Source: MGBC163016 sp964649145
GTDB lineage: Bacteria; Actinomycetota; Coriobacteriia; Coriobacteriales; Eggerthellaceae
Assembly (NCBI GenBank): GCA_964649145.1
Contig: CAZYOQ010000002.1
Location: forward strand, 47,452 to 111,451
Length of the DNA stretch: 64,000 nucleotides
Direction: 5' to 3'
The position numbers and the translations under genes were made by a program. The notes below the pieces were generated by a model. The model did not search any database. It was not told the DNA's origin and saw nothing but the letters and a program-made list of their open reading frames with translations. This document shows positions 1 to 8,287 of this stretch, in pieces. Position 1 is the first letter of the stretch. Each line of letters starts with the position of its first letter.

Positions 1-204
1 ACAGCAAATCTCGATATCAATAGGAGAAAGGAAGCCCCTAGATATTGCTATTGCCTTAACTGCCTGGTTTACGGCTCCTGCACCTACAGCTTGAATGTCG
101 ACAGTTTTACCGTCTTTAATCATACCGGCTATAGCGCCAGCGACAGATGCGGGTGATGATTTGGAAGAGACCTTTAAACAGCCAATTTCGCAATTCTGGT
201 CCAT
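1..204 (-). CDS. spoVS: SpoVS-like protein, N-terminal part (cut by window edge)
   Basis: Small nucleic-acid-binding-like protein of the SpoVS (stage V sporulation S) family, which has an Alba-like fold. The window edge cuts the gene after 68 codons; the family is normally about 86 residues. The translation from the ATG at 202-204 contains the family signatures KVSSKSSPASVAGAIAG and VDIQAVGAGAVNQAVKA, so the identification is firm. An AAGGA lies 11 nt upstream of the ATG. The start gives about six more residues before the LKVSSK core than most homologues have. The gene lies downstream of, and in the same direction as, the GHKL ATPase and rny, 183 nt after the ATPase stop. SpoVS-type proteins occur in many non-sporulating bacteria, so the name does not imply sporulation here. 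An overlapping 75-codon frame on the other strand (95-322) is a shadow. Confidence 0.88.
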   Translation of the reverse strand, partial: MDQNCEIGCLKVSSKSSPASVAGAIAGMIKDGKTVDIQAVGAGAVNQAVKAIAISRGFLSPIDIEICC

Positions 205-387
205 TTGTATCGCATTCCTTGTATTTATAATCTTCGATGAGCGAAAAGTGCGCGCATCTGCTTTATTCGGTCTTGCAATTCTATCCTTATGCTTGGTTTA
301 TGGCAAATTTGCTAATAAGTAAGTACTTGTTTTATGCTGCTTAATCCCAATATTTCTTCGCAAAAATTCGTCTATTATGCATGAATT

Positions 388-1512
388 TTATTCAGTCTTA
401 TCATCCAAAAGGTCAAAATCAAGTCTAAGTTTTCCTTTTCTTATTGATATCTTAGCTTGTGCATTTTTAAGGAAATACTTGTCTGCAAGCTCGCTGAAAG
501 AATGCTGCACGGAATTCTGAAATTCGTTTAAGTCTTGAGAGCTTATATGTGGATTGTTTCGTTGCTCCAATTTAGAGGCAATAGGCTTTGCCTTGCTGGC
601 TTTTTTGGATTTATCTAATTCATCGTTTTGCCTAATGGAAGTTTTAATCTGATCAAAAAGTGCATCTATTGGGGCTATCTCTTTGTCTAGAATTCTTCTA
701 GCGGAACGGCTTGATATATCAAGGCCAAGCTCATAAGCAGCTTCGCTAAAAGAATCAGGATCCGTGCTGCACGCTAGCATCAGGGCAGGGTTTTTATGGC
801 AATGGTCTTTCATAAAGATTCTTTTCTTTTCAGAGACTTGAGATAGTCCATTTGAAAAAAGCGTAGCGGCAATTTCTGTGTTGGACCCAAGATAGACCTT
901 AAGTTCTTTTCTATTTTCTACAGAGAACTCACAAGCTACACGTTGGATGTTCTTAGGGCCTCGCATCAAGAAGACACCGTCGTTAATTTCGCAAGTAGGA
1001 AACGTAGATTGATCGCGTTTTTCAGAAACTTTTGCTTCATCAAGAAGTATTTTTATAGAAGTTCCATTCCCAAAAGACGAGTAAACTATCTTATGTTCTT
1101 TTGAATTTTCAGCAATGGAGTAGAGCGCCATACCGCGACCATGGTAGCCCCAAGTATCCATATGAGCAGAATCAAGCTTGGATGTAACACGTGGCTGAAA
1201 AACTAATTCGCGCATACTTTCAGGAATGCCACAGCCATCATCAATAACAATAAAAGTGCGCTTGTTTTTAGTCTTGCCACTAGCTACATATATATTTTTT
1301 GCGCCAGCGTCTCGGGAGTTTCTAAGAAGCTCGATTATCGCATCTTCAGAGCTTCGTATATCTTGCGCGGCCTGCCTGCGTTCGGCTTCAGACGACCTAA
1401 GCCGAACAAAGCCTTGTCCAAAGTCTTCCTCTATCCTTATAGAGTCTTCCCCTGTTACCTCTTCAATGAAAGACGATAAAGAATCATCTTTGTTCGAGGT
1501 ATTATTTGGCAT
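388..1512 (-). CDS. GHKL-type ATP-binding protein of unknown role, coupled to RNase Y
   Basis: 374-residue soluble protein with an N-terminal GHKL (Hsp90/MutL/histidine kinase-like) ATP-binding domain. Visible motifs: N box ELLRNSRDAGA (residues 61-71, Asn65), G1 box DDGCGIP (91-97), G2 lid GYHGRGM (122-128) and NGTSIKI (149-155). No kinase phospho-acceptor domain, receiver, membrane segment or HSP90/MutL/GyrB C-terminal domain is recognisable. The C-terminal half is lysine-rich around residue 300 and otherwise unassigned. The start codon lies inside the 3' end of rny (11-nt overlap), which points to translational coupling, and a SpoVS-family gene follows. I do not recognise the family's function. 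From architecture and context, an ATP-driven conformational switch acting with RNase Y or a nucleic acid is conceivable, but this is inference. Confidence 0.8.
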   Translation of the reverse strand: MPNNTSNKDDSLSSFIEEVTGEDSIRIEEDFGQGFVRLRSSEAERRQAAQDIRSSEDAIIELLRNSRDAGAKNIYVASGKTKNKRTFIVIDDGCGIPESMRELVFQPRVTSKLDSAHMDTWGYHGRGMALYSIAENSKEHKIVYSSFGNGTSIKILLDEAKVSEKRDQSTFPTCEINDGVFLMRGPKNIQRVACEFSVENRKELKVYLGSNTEIAATLFSNGLSQVSEKKRIFMKDHCHKNPALMLACSTDPDSFSEAAYELGLDISSRSARRILDKEIAPIDALFDQIKTSIRQNDELDKSKKASKAKPIASKLEQRNNPHISSQDLNEFQNSVQHSFSELADKYFLKNAQAKISIRKGKLRLDFDLLDDKTE

Positions 1513-3064
1513 AGTCGATGGCGCGACTTTCGCGAACTACCACTACTTTGACTTGGCCTGGGTACTGCATTTCATCTTCAATTTGGTGGGCTATATCATG
1601 CGCTAGAACAACTGCAGCAGAGTCGTCTACTACCTCGGGTTTGACCATTACACGAACTTCTCTGCCGGCTTGAATTGCAAAAGTACGTTCAACACCATCA
1701 TGAGCATTTGCGATTTCTTCCATCTTGGTCAGACGCTTAATGTATGCGTCTAAGGTTTCTTTTCTGGCTCCAGGTCTTGCTGCTGAAACAGCATCTGCTG
1801 CCTGGATAAGAACATCAAGCACGGAATTGGGCTCTACATCTTCATGGTGAGCTTCGATAGCATGAACGATATCTTCCGATTCGCCAAAGCGCTTAGCAAG
1901 GTCGGCACCGATTACGGCATGGCTGCCTTCTATTTCATGGTCGACAGCTTTCCCTAGGTCGTGAAGAAGACCTGCTCGTTTCGCAGGCGTTGGATCAAGT
2001 CCAAGTTCAGAGGCCATCACACCAGCCAGATGGGCAACTTCTAAGGAATGGCTTAATACATTTTGCCCGTAAGAGGTTCTATAAAGAAGGCGTCCAAGTG
2101 TTTTTATGATTTCTGGATGAAGGTCGTGTATGCCTGTATCAAAAGCTGCTTCCTCGCCAGCCTTTTGTACACGGTCGTTAACGTATTTTGAGGCCTTGTC
2201 ATACATCTCTTCAATACGGGCTGGATGAATTCTGCCATCAGAGATCAAGTTTTCCATTGTTACGCGACCTATTTCACGTCTAACTGGGTCAAAACAAGAG
2301 ATAGTGACACATTCAGGCGTATCGTCAATGATAAGGTTAGTACCTGTAAGTTGCTCGAAGGAACGAATATTGCGCCCTTCCCTGCCGATAATTCGGCCTT
2401 TAAGATCGTCATTAGGAATATGTATGGTAGAAACCGTGTTTTCCGCCGAATGGTCGGCTGCAACACGCTGTATTGCTAGGCTCAAAATCATGCGAGCCTT
2501 TTTATCAGCCTCCGCTTTAGTGCGCTCTTCAGATTCTCTGATTATTATGGCTGAGTCGTGCGTTACCTCGTCGCGAATAGAATCGAGTAGTTCCTCTTTA
2601 GCCTGTTGAGGTGTCATTCCAGCTATTTTCTCAAGCCTCATTTGAATATCTGCTTCAGCGTTACCAATGTCATTTGCACGCTTATCAAGCTGACTTTGAA
2701 CTTTTGTGAGTTGATGTTCTCTGTTATCAAGGGAATCTACCCGTCTGTCAAGGGATTCTTCGCGCTGATTTAGTCTGCTTTCAGCCGCTCTGACCTCATG
2801 CAGTCTATCTTTTGTTTCTTCTTCTACCTGTTGTTTATATTTGAGTGCCTGTGATTTCGCTTCGATTTCGGCTTCTCTTGTATATGATTCTGCTTTTTGT
2901 TTAGCCTTATCAATTAGATCCTGTGCTTCTCGTTTAGCGTTTTCTGCCATCTTTTCGGCATTGTTTCTAGCATTTCTTGCTCGAGATTTGAAAATGACTA
3001 AAGCCACTATCACTCCGATAATGATGCCTACTATGGCAGCTATGATCGGTAATGCGATTTCCAT
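1502..3064 (-). CDS. rny: Ribonuclease Y
   Basis: Membrane-anchored endoribonuclease that starts mRNA decay. The 520-residue product has one N-terminal transmembrane helix (about residues 3-25), a long charged coiled coil (about 28-190), a KH RNA-binding domain with GRIIGREGRNIRSFEQ, and a C-terminal HD phosphohydrolase domain with LLHDLGKAVDHE. The ATG at 3064 is chosen over longer alternatives because the family begins directly with the membrane helix and AAGGA lies 9 nt upstream. The longer reading frame to 3145 adds 27 residues unlike the family. The 3' end overlaps the next gene by 11 nt. A terminator-like hairpin lies in the leader (3101-3130). Length and domain order are normal. Confidence 0.96.
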   Translation of the reverse strand: MEIALPIIAAIVGIIIGVIVALVIFKSRARNARNNAEKMAENAKREAQDLIDKAKQKAESYTREAEIEAKSQALKYKQQVEEETKDRLHEVRAAESRLNQREESLDRRVDSLDNREHQLTKVQSQLDKRANDIGNAEADIQMRLEKIAGMTPQQAKEELLDSIRDEVTHDSAIIIRESEERTKAEADKKARMILSLAIQRVAADHSAENTVSTIHIPNDDLKGRIIGREGRNIRSFEQLTGTNLIIDDTPECVTISCFDPVRREIGRVTMENLISDGRIHPARIEEMYDKASKYVNDRVQKAGEEAAFDTGIHDLHPEIIKTLGRLLYRTSYGQNVLSHSLEVAHLAGVMASELGLDPTPAKRAGLLHDLGKAVDHEIEGSHAVIGADLAKRFGESEDIVHAIEAHHEDVEPNSVLDVLIQAADAVSAARPGARKETLDAYIKRLTKMEEIANAHDGVERTFAIQAGREVRVMVKPEVVDDSAAVVLAHDIAHQIEDEMQYPGQVKVVVVRESRAIDYAK

Positions 3065-3100
3065 ATCTATCAATCCTTTTTCTAAGTTCAAAGTAATTTT

Positions 3101-3130
3101 TGAAATAAAAAATGTTGGCAAAAGCCAACA
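3101..3130 (-). terminator. Intrinsic terminator between recX and rny
   Basis: On the minus strand the arms TGTTGGC (3130-3124) and GCCAACA (3119-3113) pair perfectly around a TTTT loop and are followed by a TTTTTTATTT tract. It sits 180 nt after the recX stop and about 40 nt before the rny start. It either ends recA-recX transcription or, if the rny promoter lies upstream of it, acts as an attenuator in the rny leader. Confidence 0.75.
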
Positions 3131-3217
3131 TGAGCACCTGCGCATGCAGATAGGCCAATCATATATTTATTTTTATATATTCAAATACCTATAAGGCACC
3201 GATTGCTCATTTACTTG

Positions 3218-3253
3218 ATTATAACCTATATTGAGATGAGGTATATCGTGCAA
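3218..3253 (-). promoter_or_regulatory. Possible rny promoter
   Basis: A perfect TATAAT is read on the minus strand at 3223-3218, in the recX-rny gap and upstream of the terminator-like hairpin. A TTGCAC (3253-3248) lies upstream, but 24 nt away, so it is not a normally spaced -35. With 17-nt spacing the same TTGCAC would instead pair with TATAGG. If this promoter is real, rny transcripts would have to read through the hairpin at 3101-3130. Confidence 0.35.
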
Positions 3254-3309
3254 GAGTGATATAGAAGAATCTAGAGCCAGTTTGCATGCCAGTAGCATAA
3301 CTTAATTGC

Positions 3310-3801
3310 CTAACTGTCGGAAAGGAATTGACAGTAAATTCTAGAAGCCTTTGAAGCTATATCTAGAGAATATCCTCTGCTGACTAGTTTTCTAAAAGCA
3401 GAGGCACGAATATCCTTTGCGTGAGTGCGATGATTCGAAAGGTAATCCAAAGCTCGGTCAAGTTCGTTTGCATCTTCATTTTGGACATATTCAGAATATG
3501 ATTCAAGATTCATTGGATCAATTCCAAGTGACTCAATTTCAGCGAGGCACTTATTCATTCCCTTACCTTGGGAAAGAGTGCTTCTAACAAGCATGTCGCA
3601 ATACCTTACGTCGTCAAGCACCCCAACAGATGCTGCCTTGTTGAGTGCGTATTCTATGGAGCTTGGAGGATAACCTTCAAGCTCCAGCTTGTTTCGGAGT
3701 TTCTTGCTTGACTGTTCTTTTGCAGAAAGGCTTCTATAAACCCTATTCAGAGCAGCTTCGTTACATTCGTCTATGCTTTTGTCTGAAAAATCCTTTTTCA
3801 T
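3310..3801 (-). CDS. recX: Regulatory protein RecX
   Basis: 163-residue RecX-family protein that binds RecA filaments and modulates recombinase activity. The helical-repeat pattern is visible: ALNRVYRSLSAKEQSSKKLRNKL near residue 18, split over several helices, then LNKAASVGVLDDVRYCDMLV, GKGMNKCLAEIESLGI and DIRASAFRKLVSRGYS. It lies 95 nt downstream of recA in the same direction, the usual recA-recX order, and has no obvious promoter of its own, so it is probably co-expressed from the SOS-controlled recA promoter. Length is normal for the family. Confidence 0.9.
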   Translation of the reverse strand: MKKDFSDKSIDECNEAALNRVYRSLSAKEQSSKKLRNKLELEGYPPSSIEYALNKAASVGVLDDVRYCDMLVRSTLSQGKGMNKCLAEIESLGIDPMNLESYSEYVQNEDANELDRALDYLSNHRTHAKDIRASAFRKLVSRGYSLDIASKASRIYCQFLSDS

Positions 3802-3896
3802 TGGCTAATCATGTGAAGATACTAAATTCCATGCGTCTGTACTTATGCAGTCTTATTATTTGTAAAGCTAGACCCTAAATTCTTGCATTTCTAAAA

Positions 3897-4958
3897 CTAT
3901 GCCTCCGTATTTGCGCTATCCGCTTTAGTTTCCGCATTTACATCTTCTTCATTAATGATTTCTTTAGAGGTTGGGCAATAGAATTCTCTTACCTTTGTTT
4001 CTATTTCGTCTCGAATATCGGGGTTTTCACGCAATGTTTTCTTTGCTGCCTCACGACCCTGGCCAAGACGTTCTTCATTGTAGGTGTACCAAGAGCCGCT
4101 TTTCTTTGCGACGCCGCAGTCTACGGCCATATCTATTATGCAGCCTTCACGGGAGACGCCTTCCCCGTACATCAAATCAAATTCTGCTTGTCTAAATGGA
4201 GGAGCTACCTTGTTTTTGACTATCTTTGCCCTTACTCGGTTGCCAATAGCTTGCCCATCTTGCTTTATTGATTCGATGCGTCTGATATCGATTCTTACAC
4301 TGGAGAAGAATTTAAGAGCCCTGCCTCCTGTGGTGGTTTCAGGGTTACCAAACATAACGCCAATTTTTTCTCTTAGCTGATTGATGAAAATGCAGGTTGT
4401 TTTCGACTTAGAAAGCGAGCCTGCAAGCTTTCTAAGAGCTTGAGACATCAAACGCGCTTGGAGACCTATAGAAGTATCACCCATTTCGCCTTCAAGTTCT
4501 GCTTTTGGTACAAGAGCAGCTACAGAGTCGATTACAACACAATCAACTGCGCCAGAACGAACTAGCATGTCGCAAATCTCTAAGGCCTGTTCGCCTGTAT
4601 CTGGCTGAGAGACAAGCACCTCGTCTATGTCGACACCAATTCGAGCAGCGTAAATAGGGTCTAGTGCATGTTCAGCATCAATAAATGCAACAATTCCCCC
4701 CATCGCTTGTGCTTCAGCCAATATTTGCAAAGCCAATGTTGTTTTGCCGCTTGATTCTGGTCCGTAGATTTCTACTATCCTGCCCCGTGGAACACCACCA
4801 ATTCCAAGAGCTATATCAAGAGGAAGGGCGCCTGTAGGAATGGCTTCAACACTTAGGTCGGCAACATTTTCACCGAGCTTCATGATGGAGCCTTTACCGA
4901 ATTTCTTATGGATTTGATCTGTAGTACTTTTCAGTAGTTCATCTCTTGTATCGGTCAT
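3897..4958 (-). CDS. recA: Recombinase RecA
   Basis: 353-residue RecA: ATP-dependent strand exchange and LexA coprotease. Walker A GPESSGKTT (about residues 65-73), Walker B region DCVVIDSVAAL, and the L2-region GNPETTTGGRALKFF are all present. The C-terminus is acidic, as is normal. AAGGAG precedes the ATG by 5-6 nt. The promoter carries an SOS box between the -35 and -10 elements. The pgsA-pncC fusion lies upstream and recX downstream, the typical actinobacterial neighbourhood. Confidence 0.98.
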   Translation of the reverse strand: MTDTRDELLKSTTDQIHKKFGKGSIMKLGENVADLSVEAIPTGALPLDIALGIGGVPRGRIVEIYGPESSGKTTLALQILAEAQAMGGIVAFIDAEHALDPIYAARIGVDIDEVLVSQPDTGEQALEICDMLVRSGAVDCVVIDSVAALVPKAELEGEMGDTSIGLQARLMSQALRKLAGSLSKSKTTCIFINQLREKIGVMFGNPETTTGGRALKFFSSVRIDIRRIESIKQDGQAIGNRVRAKIVKNKVAPPFRQAEFDLMYGEGVSREGCIIDMAVDCGVAKKSGSWYTYNEERLGQGREAAKKTLRENPDIRDEIETKVREFYCPTSKEIINEEDVNAETKADSANTEA

Positions 4959-4989
4959 TTCTGCTCCTTGGTAGTATTAAGACTATTGA

Positions 4990-5019
4990 ATAGTACACGA
5001 ACATTTGTTCTTTTGTCAA
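4990..5019 (-). promoter_or_regulatory. recA promoter with LexA/SOS box
   Basis: On the minus strand: -35 TTGACA (5019-5014), an 18-nt spacer, and -10 TACTAT (4995-4990). The spacer contains AGAACAAATGTTCG (plus strand CGAACATTTGTTCT, 4998-5011), matching the Gram-positive/actinobacterial LexA box pattern CGAAC-N4-GTTCN with one end base off. A repressor bound here would block RNA polymerase directly. Confidence 0.85.
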
Positions 5020-5182
5020 TAATCTAGGCCTATTTTGCATGTCGACAAGATGCATAATGAAGCATTTCTTTGAAAGAAATATTAAGCATGTCTTAAAGAA
5101 GTCTAAGAGTAAAAAAATTTAAGGGCTTAAATGGCTTAGCAAATGATTAATTAAAACCGAGATTCACGCGAAATACATTTGC

Positions 5183-6355
5183 TTAAGAATTTAAAAGATC
5201 TAGTGTTTTCTTTAAAGCAAAGCTCACAGTTTGCTGTCTAACCGATTCTCTGTCACCTTCAAAGTGGCACTCAAATACATATGCTGAGCCATCATGAAAA
5301 ACCCCAATGAAAACCGTTCCTACTGGTTTTCCAGGTTCGGCACCGCTGGGACCTGCGATACCTGTAGCAGATATAGAAACATCGCAGCCAAGTTTGCTAG
5401 CGGAATATTCAGCCATCTCTTTTGCAACTTGATCGTTAACGGCGCCATCTTCGTCAAGTAAATTTTTATCAACACCCAAAATATCGTGCTTTGAAGAGAT
5501 CGCGTATGTAACAAACGCCCCTCTAACGACAGCTGACGATCCAGAAACAGAAGTTAGTGCGCTAGAGATCATGCCTCCTGTTAGACTTTCGGCAGTGCAT
5601 ATACGCAAATTGTTCTTCTGCAGCAAATCAATAAGCTCATGAGCCAAGGCCTCTAGCTCATCATTTTCTATTTGAGGGACAAGAGCCTCATTGCTTTCAT
5701 TTGCACAAGTTTCAGCTTTATTCGATAAAAGCGGGCGAGCCTTGTTGATGTAGTCCAGCATCGATATCACAGTTAGAACCAAAGCCACTATCATGACGAG
5801 CCATGAGGCAATGTAGAAAGGGTTCTCGAGTTCAGAGCCGCTAGATTGTGAAATAACAAAGTCTTTGATAAGAAACATTACTACAGCGATGATCTGAAAG
5901 ACAGTTTTGGCCTTACCATACCAGCTTGCAGCAATCACAAAGCCTTTGGATGCCGCGATCATTCGTAGCCCCGAGACTATGAACTCGCGCGTGAGTATTA
6001 TTAACACTGGCCATGCCGGAATTGTTTGTAGTTCTACTAGAGCTATCAAAGCGGCCGAAACAAGTATCTTGTCTGCTAAAGGGTCAAGGAACTTTCCAAG
6101 ATCGGTGACTTCTCCCCTACTTCTTGCAAGGTATCCATCAATCCAATCGGTGCATGATATAACTATAAAAAGCAGCGCAGCAAGCACAGCCTTTACAGGG
6201 TTTGAAATAATGTTGATAACGCCAAACCACTGCGGCCATGGAGTTAAAAGAGCAAGAAAGAAAACTGGCACTAAACATATTCTTAAAAGCGTGATTATGT
6301 TGGCTGGCGTCCAGATTTTTTCTGAGCTAGTTTTCTTACCAACCGATGCGCTCAT
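5183..6355 (-). CDS. pgsA: Fusion of phosphatidylglycerophosphate synthase and CinA/PncC amidase domain
   Basis: 390 residues formed of two normally separate enzymes. Residues about 10-215 are a multi-pass CDP-alcohol phosphatidyltransferase with the motif DWIDGYLARSRGEVTDLGKF followed by LDPLAD (the D-x2-DG-x2-AR-x8-G-x3-D-x3-D signature), i.e. PgsA, which makes phosphatidylglycerophosphate. Residues about 230-390 are a CinA C-terminal (PncC, nicotinamide-nucleotide amidase) domain with CTAESLTGGMISSAL, GAFVTYA and ATGIAGPSG. The frame is continuous, with no stop or frameshift in the linker. In many actinobacteria pgsA, cinA and recA are adjacent genes; here the first two are fused. The start overlaps the rimO stop by 4 nt. 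The N-terminal MoCF-like half of full-length CinA is absent. Confidence 0.9.
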   Translation of the reverse strand: MSASVGKKTSSEKIWTPANIITLLRICLVPVFFLALLTPWPQWFGVINIISNPVKAVLAALLFIVISCTDWIDGYLARSRGEVTDLGKFLDPLADKILVSAALIALVELQTIPAWPVLIILTREFIVSGLRMIAASKGFVIAASWYGKAKTVFQIIAVVMFLIKDFVISQSSGSELENPFYIASWLVMIVALVLTVISMLDYINKARPLLSNKAETCANESNEALVPQIENDELEALAHELIDLLQKNNLRICTAESLTGGMISSALTSVSGSSAVVRGAFVTYAISSKHDILGVDKNLLDEDGAVNDQVAKEMAEYSASKLGCDVSISATGIAGPSGAEPGKPVGTVFIGVFHDGSAYVFECHFEGDRESVRQQTVSFALKKTLDLLNS

Positions 6356-7683
6356 ATAGCTTCAGCTTCCATATCGTAAAAGAGTGTGTCAACTATTTTT
6401 GCATCATAGGTATTGTGAACCTTGCCGCTATCAATAAAAGTTATGCCATCAACTTCAGGCGCTTGCAAGGTAGTTCTTCCGAAAAGCTGACCATCTTCAT
6501 CAAAGCCTTCTACCAAAACTTTTTGAACGCTGCCTATTCTATTTGATAGAACAAGATTACTAATAGAATCCGAGACATCTCTCAAAATTGAGTAGCGTCT
6601 ATCTTTTTCAGCTTGGTCGATTTGGTCAGGCATGCTTGCAGCTTTTGTTCCTTCTTCTTGAGAATAGCTGAATATGCCAACATATTCGAGTTTCGCTTCC
6701 TCAACAAATTCTATAAGCTCATCGAAGTCTTCTTCGCTTTCACCAGGGAAACCAACCATCAAGGTTGTTCGAATGGCAATGCCTGGAACAGTTTCTCTGG
6801 CTTTCTCTATTAGATACAAAAATTCTTTAGCTGACCCATTTCTATTCATAGCTTTCAAAAGGCTTGAAGAGCAGTGCTGAAATGGGATGTCTAAATAAGA
6901 GGCAATATTTTCATGGTCGTAAATTGTCTTAAGAAGGCGGTCTGTAACGTTTTCTGGCTGTGTGTACATAGTGCGAAATAGAAGTTCTGGAAACTTATCA
7001 GCAAGGTGGTCTAAAAGCACAGAAAGATCTAGCTCACCATCAAGATCGCTTCCCCACAGTCCTGTATCTTGCCCAATTAAAACTATTTCTTTGAAGCCTG
7101 CAGAAAAGAGACGCTTAACATTATCTATTATTTGCGACTCTGGAAAGCTATGGTACCTTCCGCGTATATAGGGAATTGTGCAATAAGAGCAAAATCTATC
7201 GCACCCATCTGATATCTTTACGTATGCGAAAGTCTCCCCGAAGCCAGCCTCGGGAGTCGCTTCAGAAGTATTGGCATTTGTAGTCAAAGAATCATGGTCT
7301 ATGTGAAGACATTCGCAAACAATAGATACGATGTCGTCTTCTTTGGAGCAAGGAACGAAGTCGGCAGCCTCGTGAATTTCTTTAGATAGTTCTTCCCCGT
7401 ATCTTGAAGGCATGCATCCTGCCACAATAACTGGGATATTTTCTGCAATTATGCGGTCGTCATTTACGACATCAAGTATCGCATCAATACTTTCCTCAAT
7501 TGCAGCTTGAATAAACGAGCAAGTATTCACCACTACAATATCGCAGGCATCCAAATCTTTCGTGCACATAATGCCTGCAGAAAGCAGTTTGTCTTTCATC
7601 TCGCGGGTGTCAACCTCGTTTTTAGCGCAACCCATTGTTATGAAGTGAACCTTAGGTGCTTTTGCAGAAATTTTATTTTTCAT
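6352..7683 (-). CDS. rimO: Ribosomal protein S12 methylthiotransferase RimO
   Basis: 443-residue radical SAM enzyme that adds a methylthio group to an aspartate of ribosomal protein S12. The N-terminal UPF0004 domain has its three cluster cysteines (Cys19, Cys55, Cys90). The radical SAM core has CDRFCSYC (161, 165, 168) followed by IPYIRGRYHSFP, and a TRAM domain occupies the last 65 residues or so. The IRGRYHS signature fits RimO rather than MiaB. It overlaps the pgsA fusion by 4 nt and follows yajQ after 25 nt. Confidence 0.93.
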   Translation of the reverse strand: MKNKISAKAPKVHFITMGCAKNEVDTREMKDKLLSAGIMCTKDLDACDIVVVNTCSFIQAAIEESIDAILDVVNDDRIIAENIPVIVAGCMPSRYGEELSKEIHEAADFVPCSKEDDIVSIVCECLHIDHDSLTTNANTSEATPEAGFGETFAYVKISDGCDRFCSYCTIPYIRGRYHSFPESQIIDNVKRLFSAGFKEIVLIGQDTGLWGSDLDGELDLSVLLDHLADKFPELLFRTMYTQPENVTDRLLKTIYDHENIASYLDIPFQHCSSSLLKAMNRNGSAKEFLYLIEKARETVPGIAIRTTLMVGFPGESEEDFDELIEFVEEAKLEYVGIFSYSQEEGTKAASMPDQIDQAEKDRRYSILRDVSDSISNLVLSNRIGSVQKVLVEGFDEDGQLFGRTTLQAPEVDGITFIDSGKVHNTYDAKIVDTLFYDMEAEAI

Positions 7684-7708
7684 GGGATAAAGCGAGGTAG
7701 ACCCGAAT

Positions 7709-8206
7709 CTATCTGTAATTTACAAATTGAAGAGGAATACCAAAATCCTCTTCTTTGAGGTGTGCTATGACCTCCTGCAAGGTATCACGCGATGCAGAGC
7801 TCACGCGAATTTTGTCACCTTCAATTTGGGTTTTGACTTTAAGCTTCAGCGTTTTGATGTCTTTATTTATTAAAGACAAAGTGTCCTTTTCGATGCCACT
7901 TATAATATCGCCACGCCTTTTGACCTTGCCTCCCGATACATTTTCAGGATTTTCCCATTTAATAGACTTGAGATCGATCTTGCGCTTTATTAGCTTAGAG
8001 TTAATGATATCCATGACTTGCCCGCAGACGAAATCAGATGGTGCGATAATCGTCATCTCGTGTTTTTGTTTGTCCAAATCTATTTGCGCATCACTATCTT
8101 TCAAATCGTATCTTTGAGAAAGTTCCTTGCGGGATTGCTGGTAAGCGTTGTCGACTTCTTGCATATCTACTTGTGAAACAATGTCGAAGCTTGATTCTTT
8201 AGCCAT
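7709..8206 (-). CDS. YajQ-family nucleotide-binding protein
   Basis: 165-residue cytoplasmic protein of the YajQ/UPF0234 family, two ferredoxin-like folds, some members of which bind cyclic di-GMP. Family signatures at the N-terminus (SSFDIVSQVDMQEVDNA, RYDLKDS), in the middle (GGKVKRRGDIISGIEKD, KVKTQIEGDKIRVSS) and at the C-terminus (LQEVIAHLKEEDFGIPLQF) leave little doubt. The product starts MAKESSFD behind a GAAAGGAAG-type ribosome binding site. It stands 25 nt before rimO and 81 nt after the RodZ-like gene. Whether it binds a second messenger here is not visible. Confidence 0.93.
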   Translation of the reverse strand: MAKESSFDIVSQVDMQEVDNAYQQSRKELSQRYDLKDSDAQIDLDKQKHEMTIIAPSDFVCGQVMDIINSKLIKRKIDLKSIKWENPENVSGGKVKRRGDIISGIEKDTLSLINKDIKTLKLKVKTQIEGDKIRVSSASRDTLQEVIAHLKEEDFGIPLQFVNYR

Positions 8207-8287
8207 ATCTGCTTCCTTTCATTTATAGCTGAAGCTTATGTGTAAATATCAAAGTGAAGTTTATGCTTTTGTATTAGAGCTGCAATA

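Noticed and set aside
95..322. 75-codon plus-strand frame with a hydrophobic stretch
   Set aside because: It is antisense to the SpoVS gene over most of its length and has no ribosome binding site; the minus strand matches a known family.
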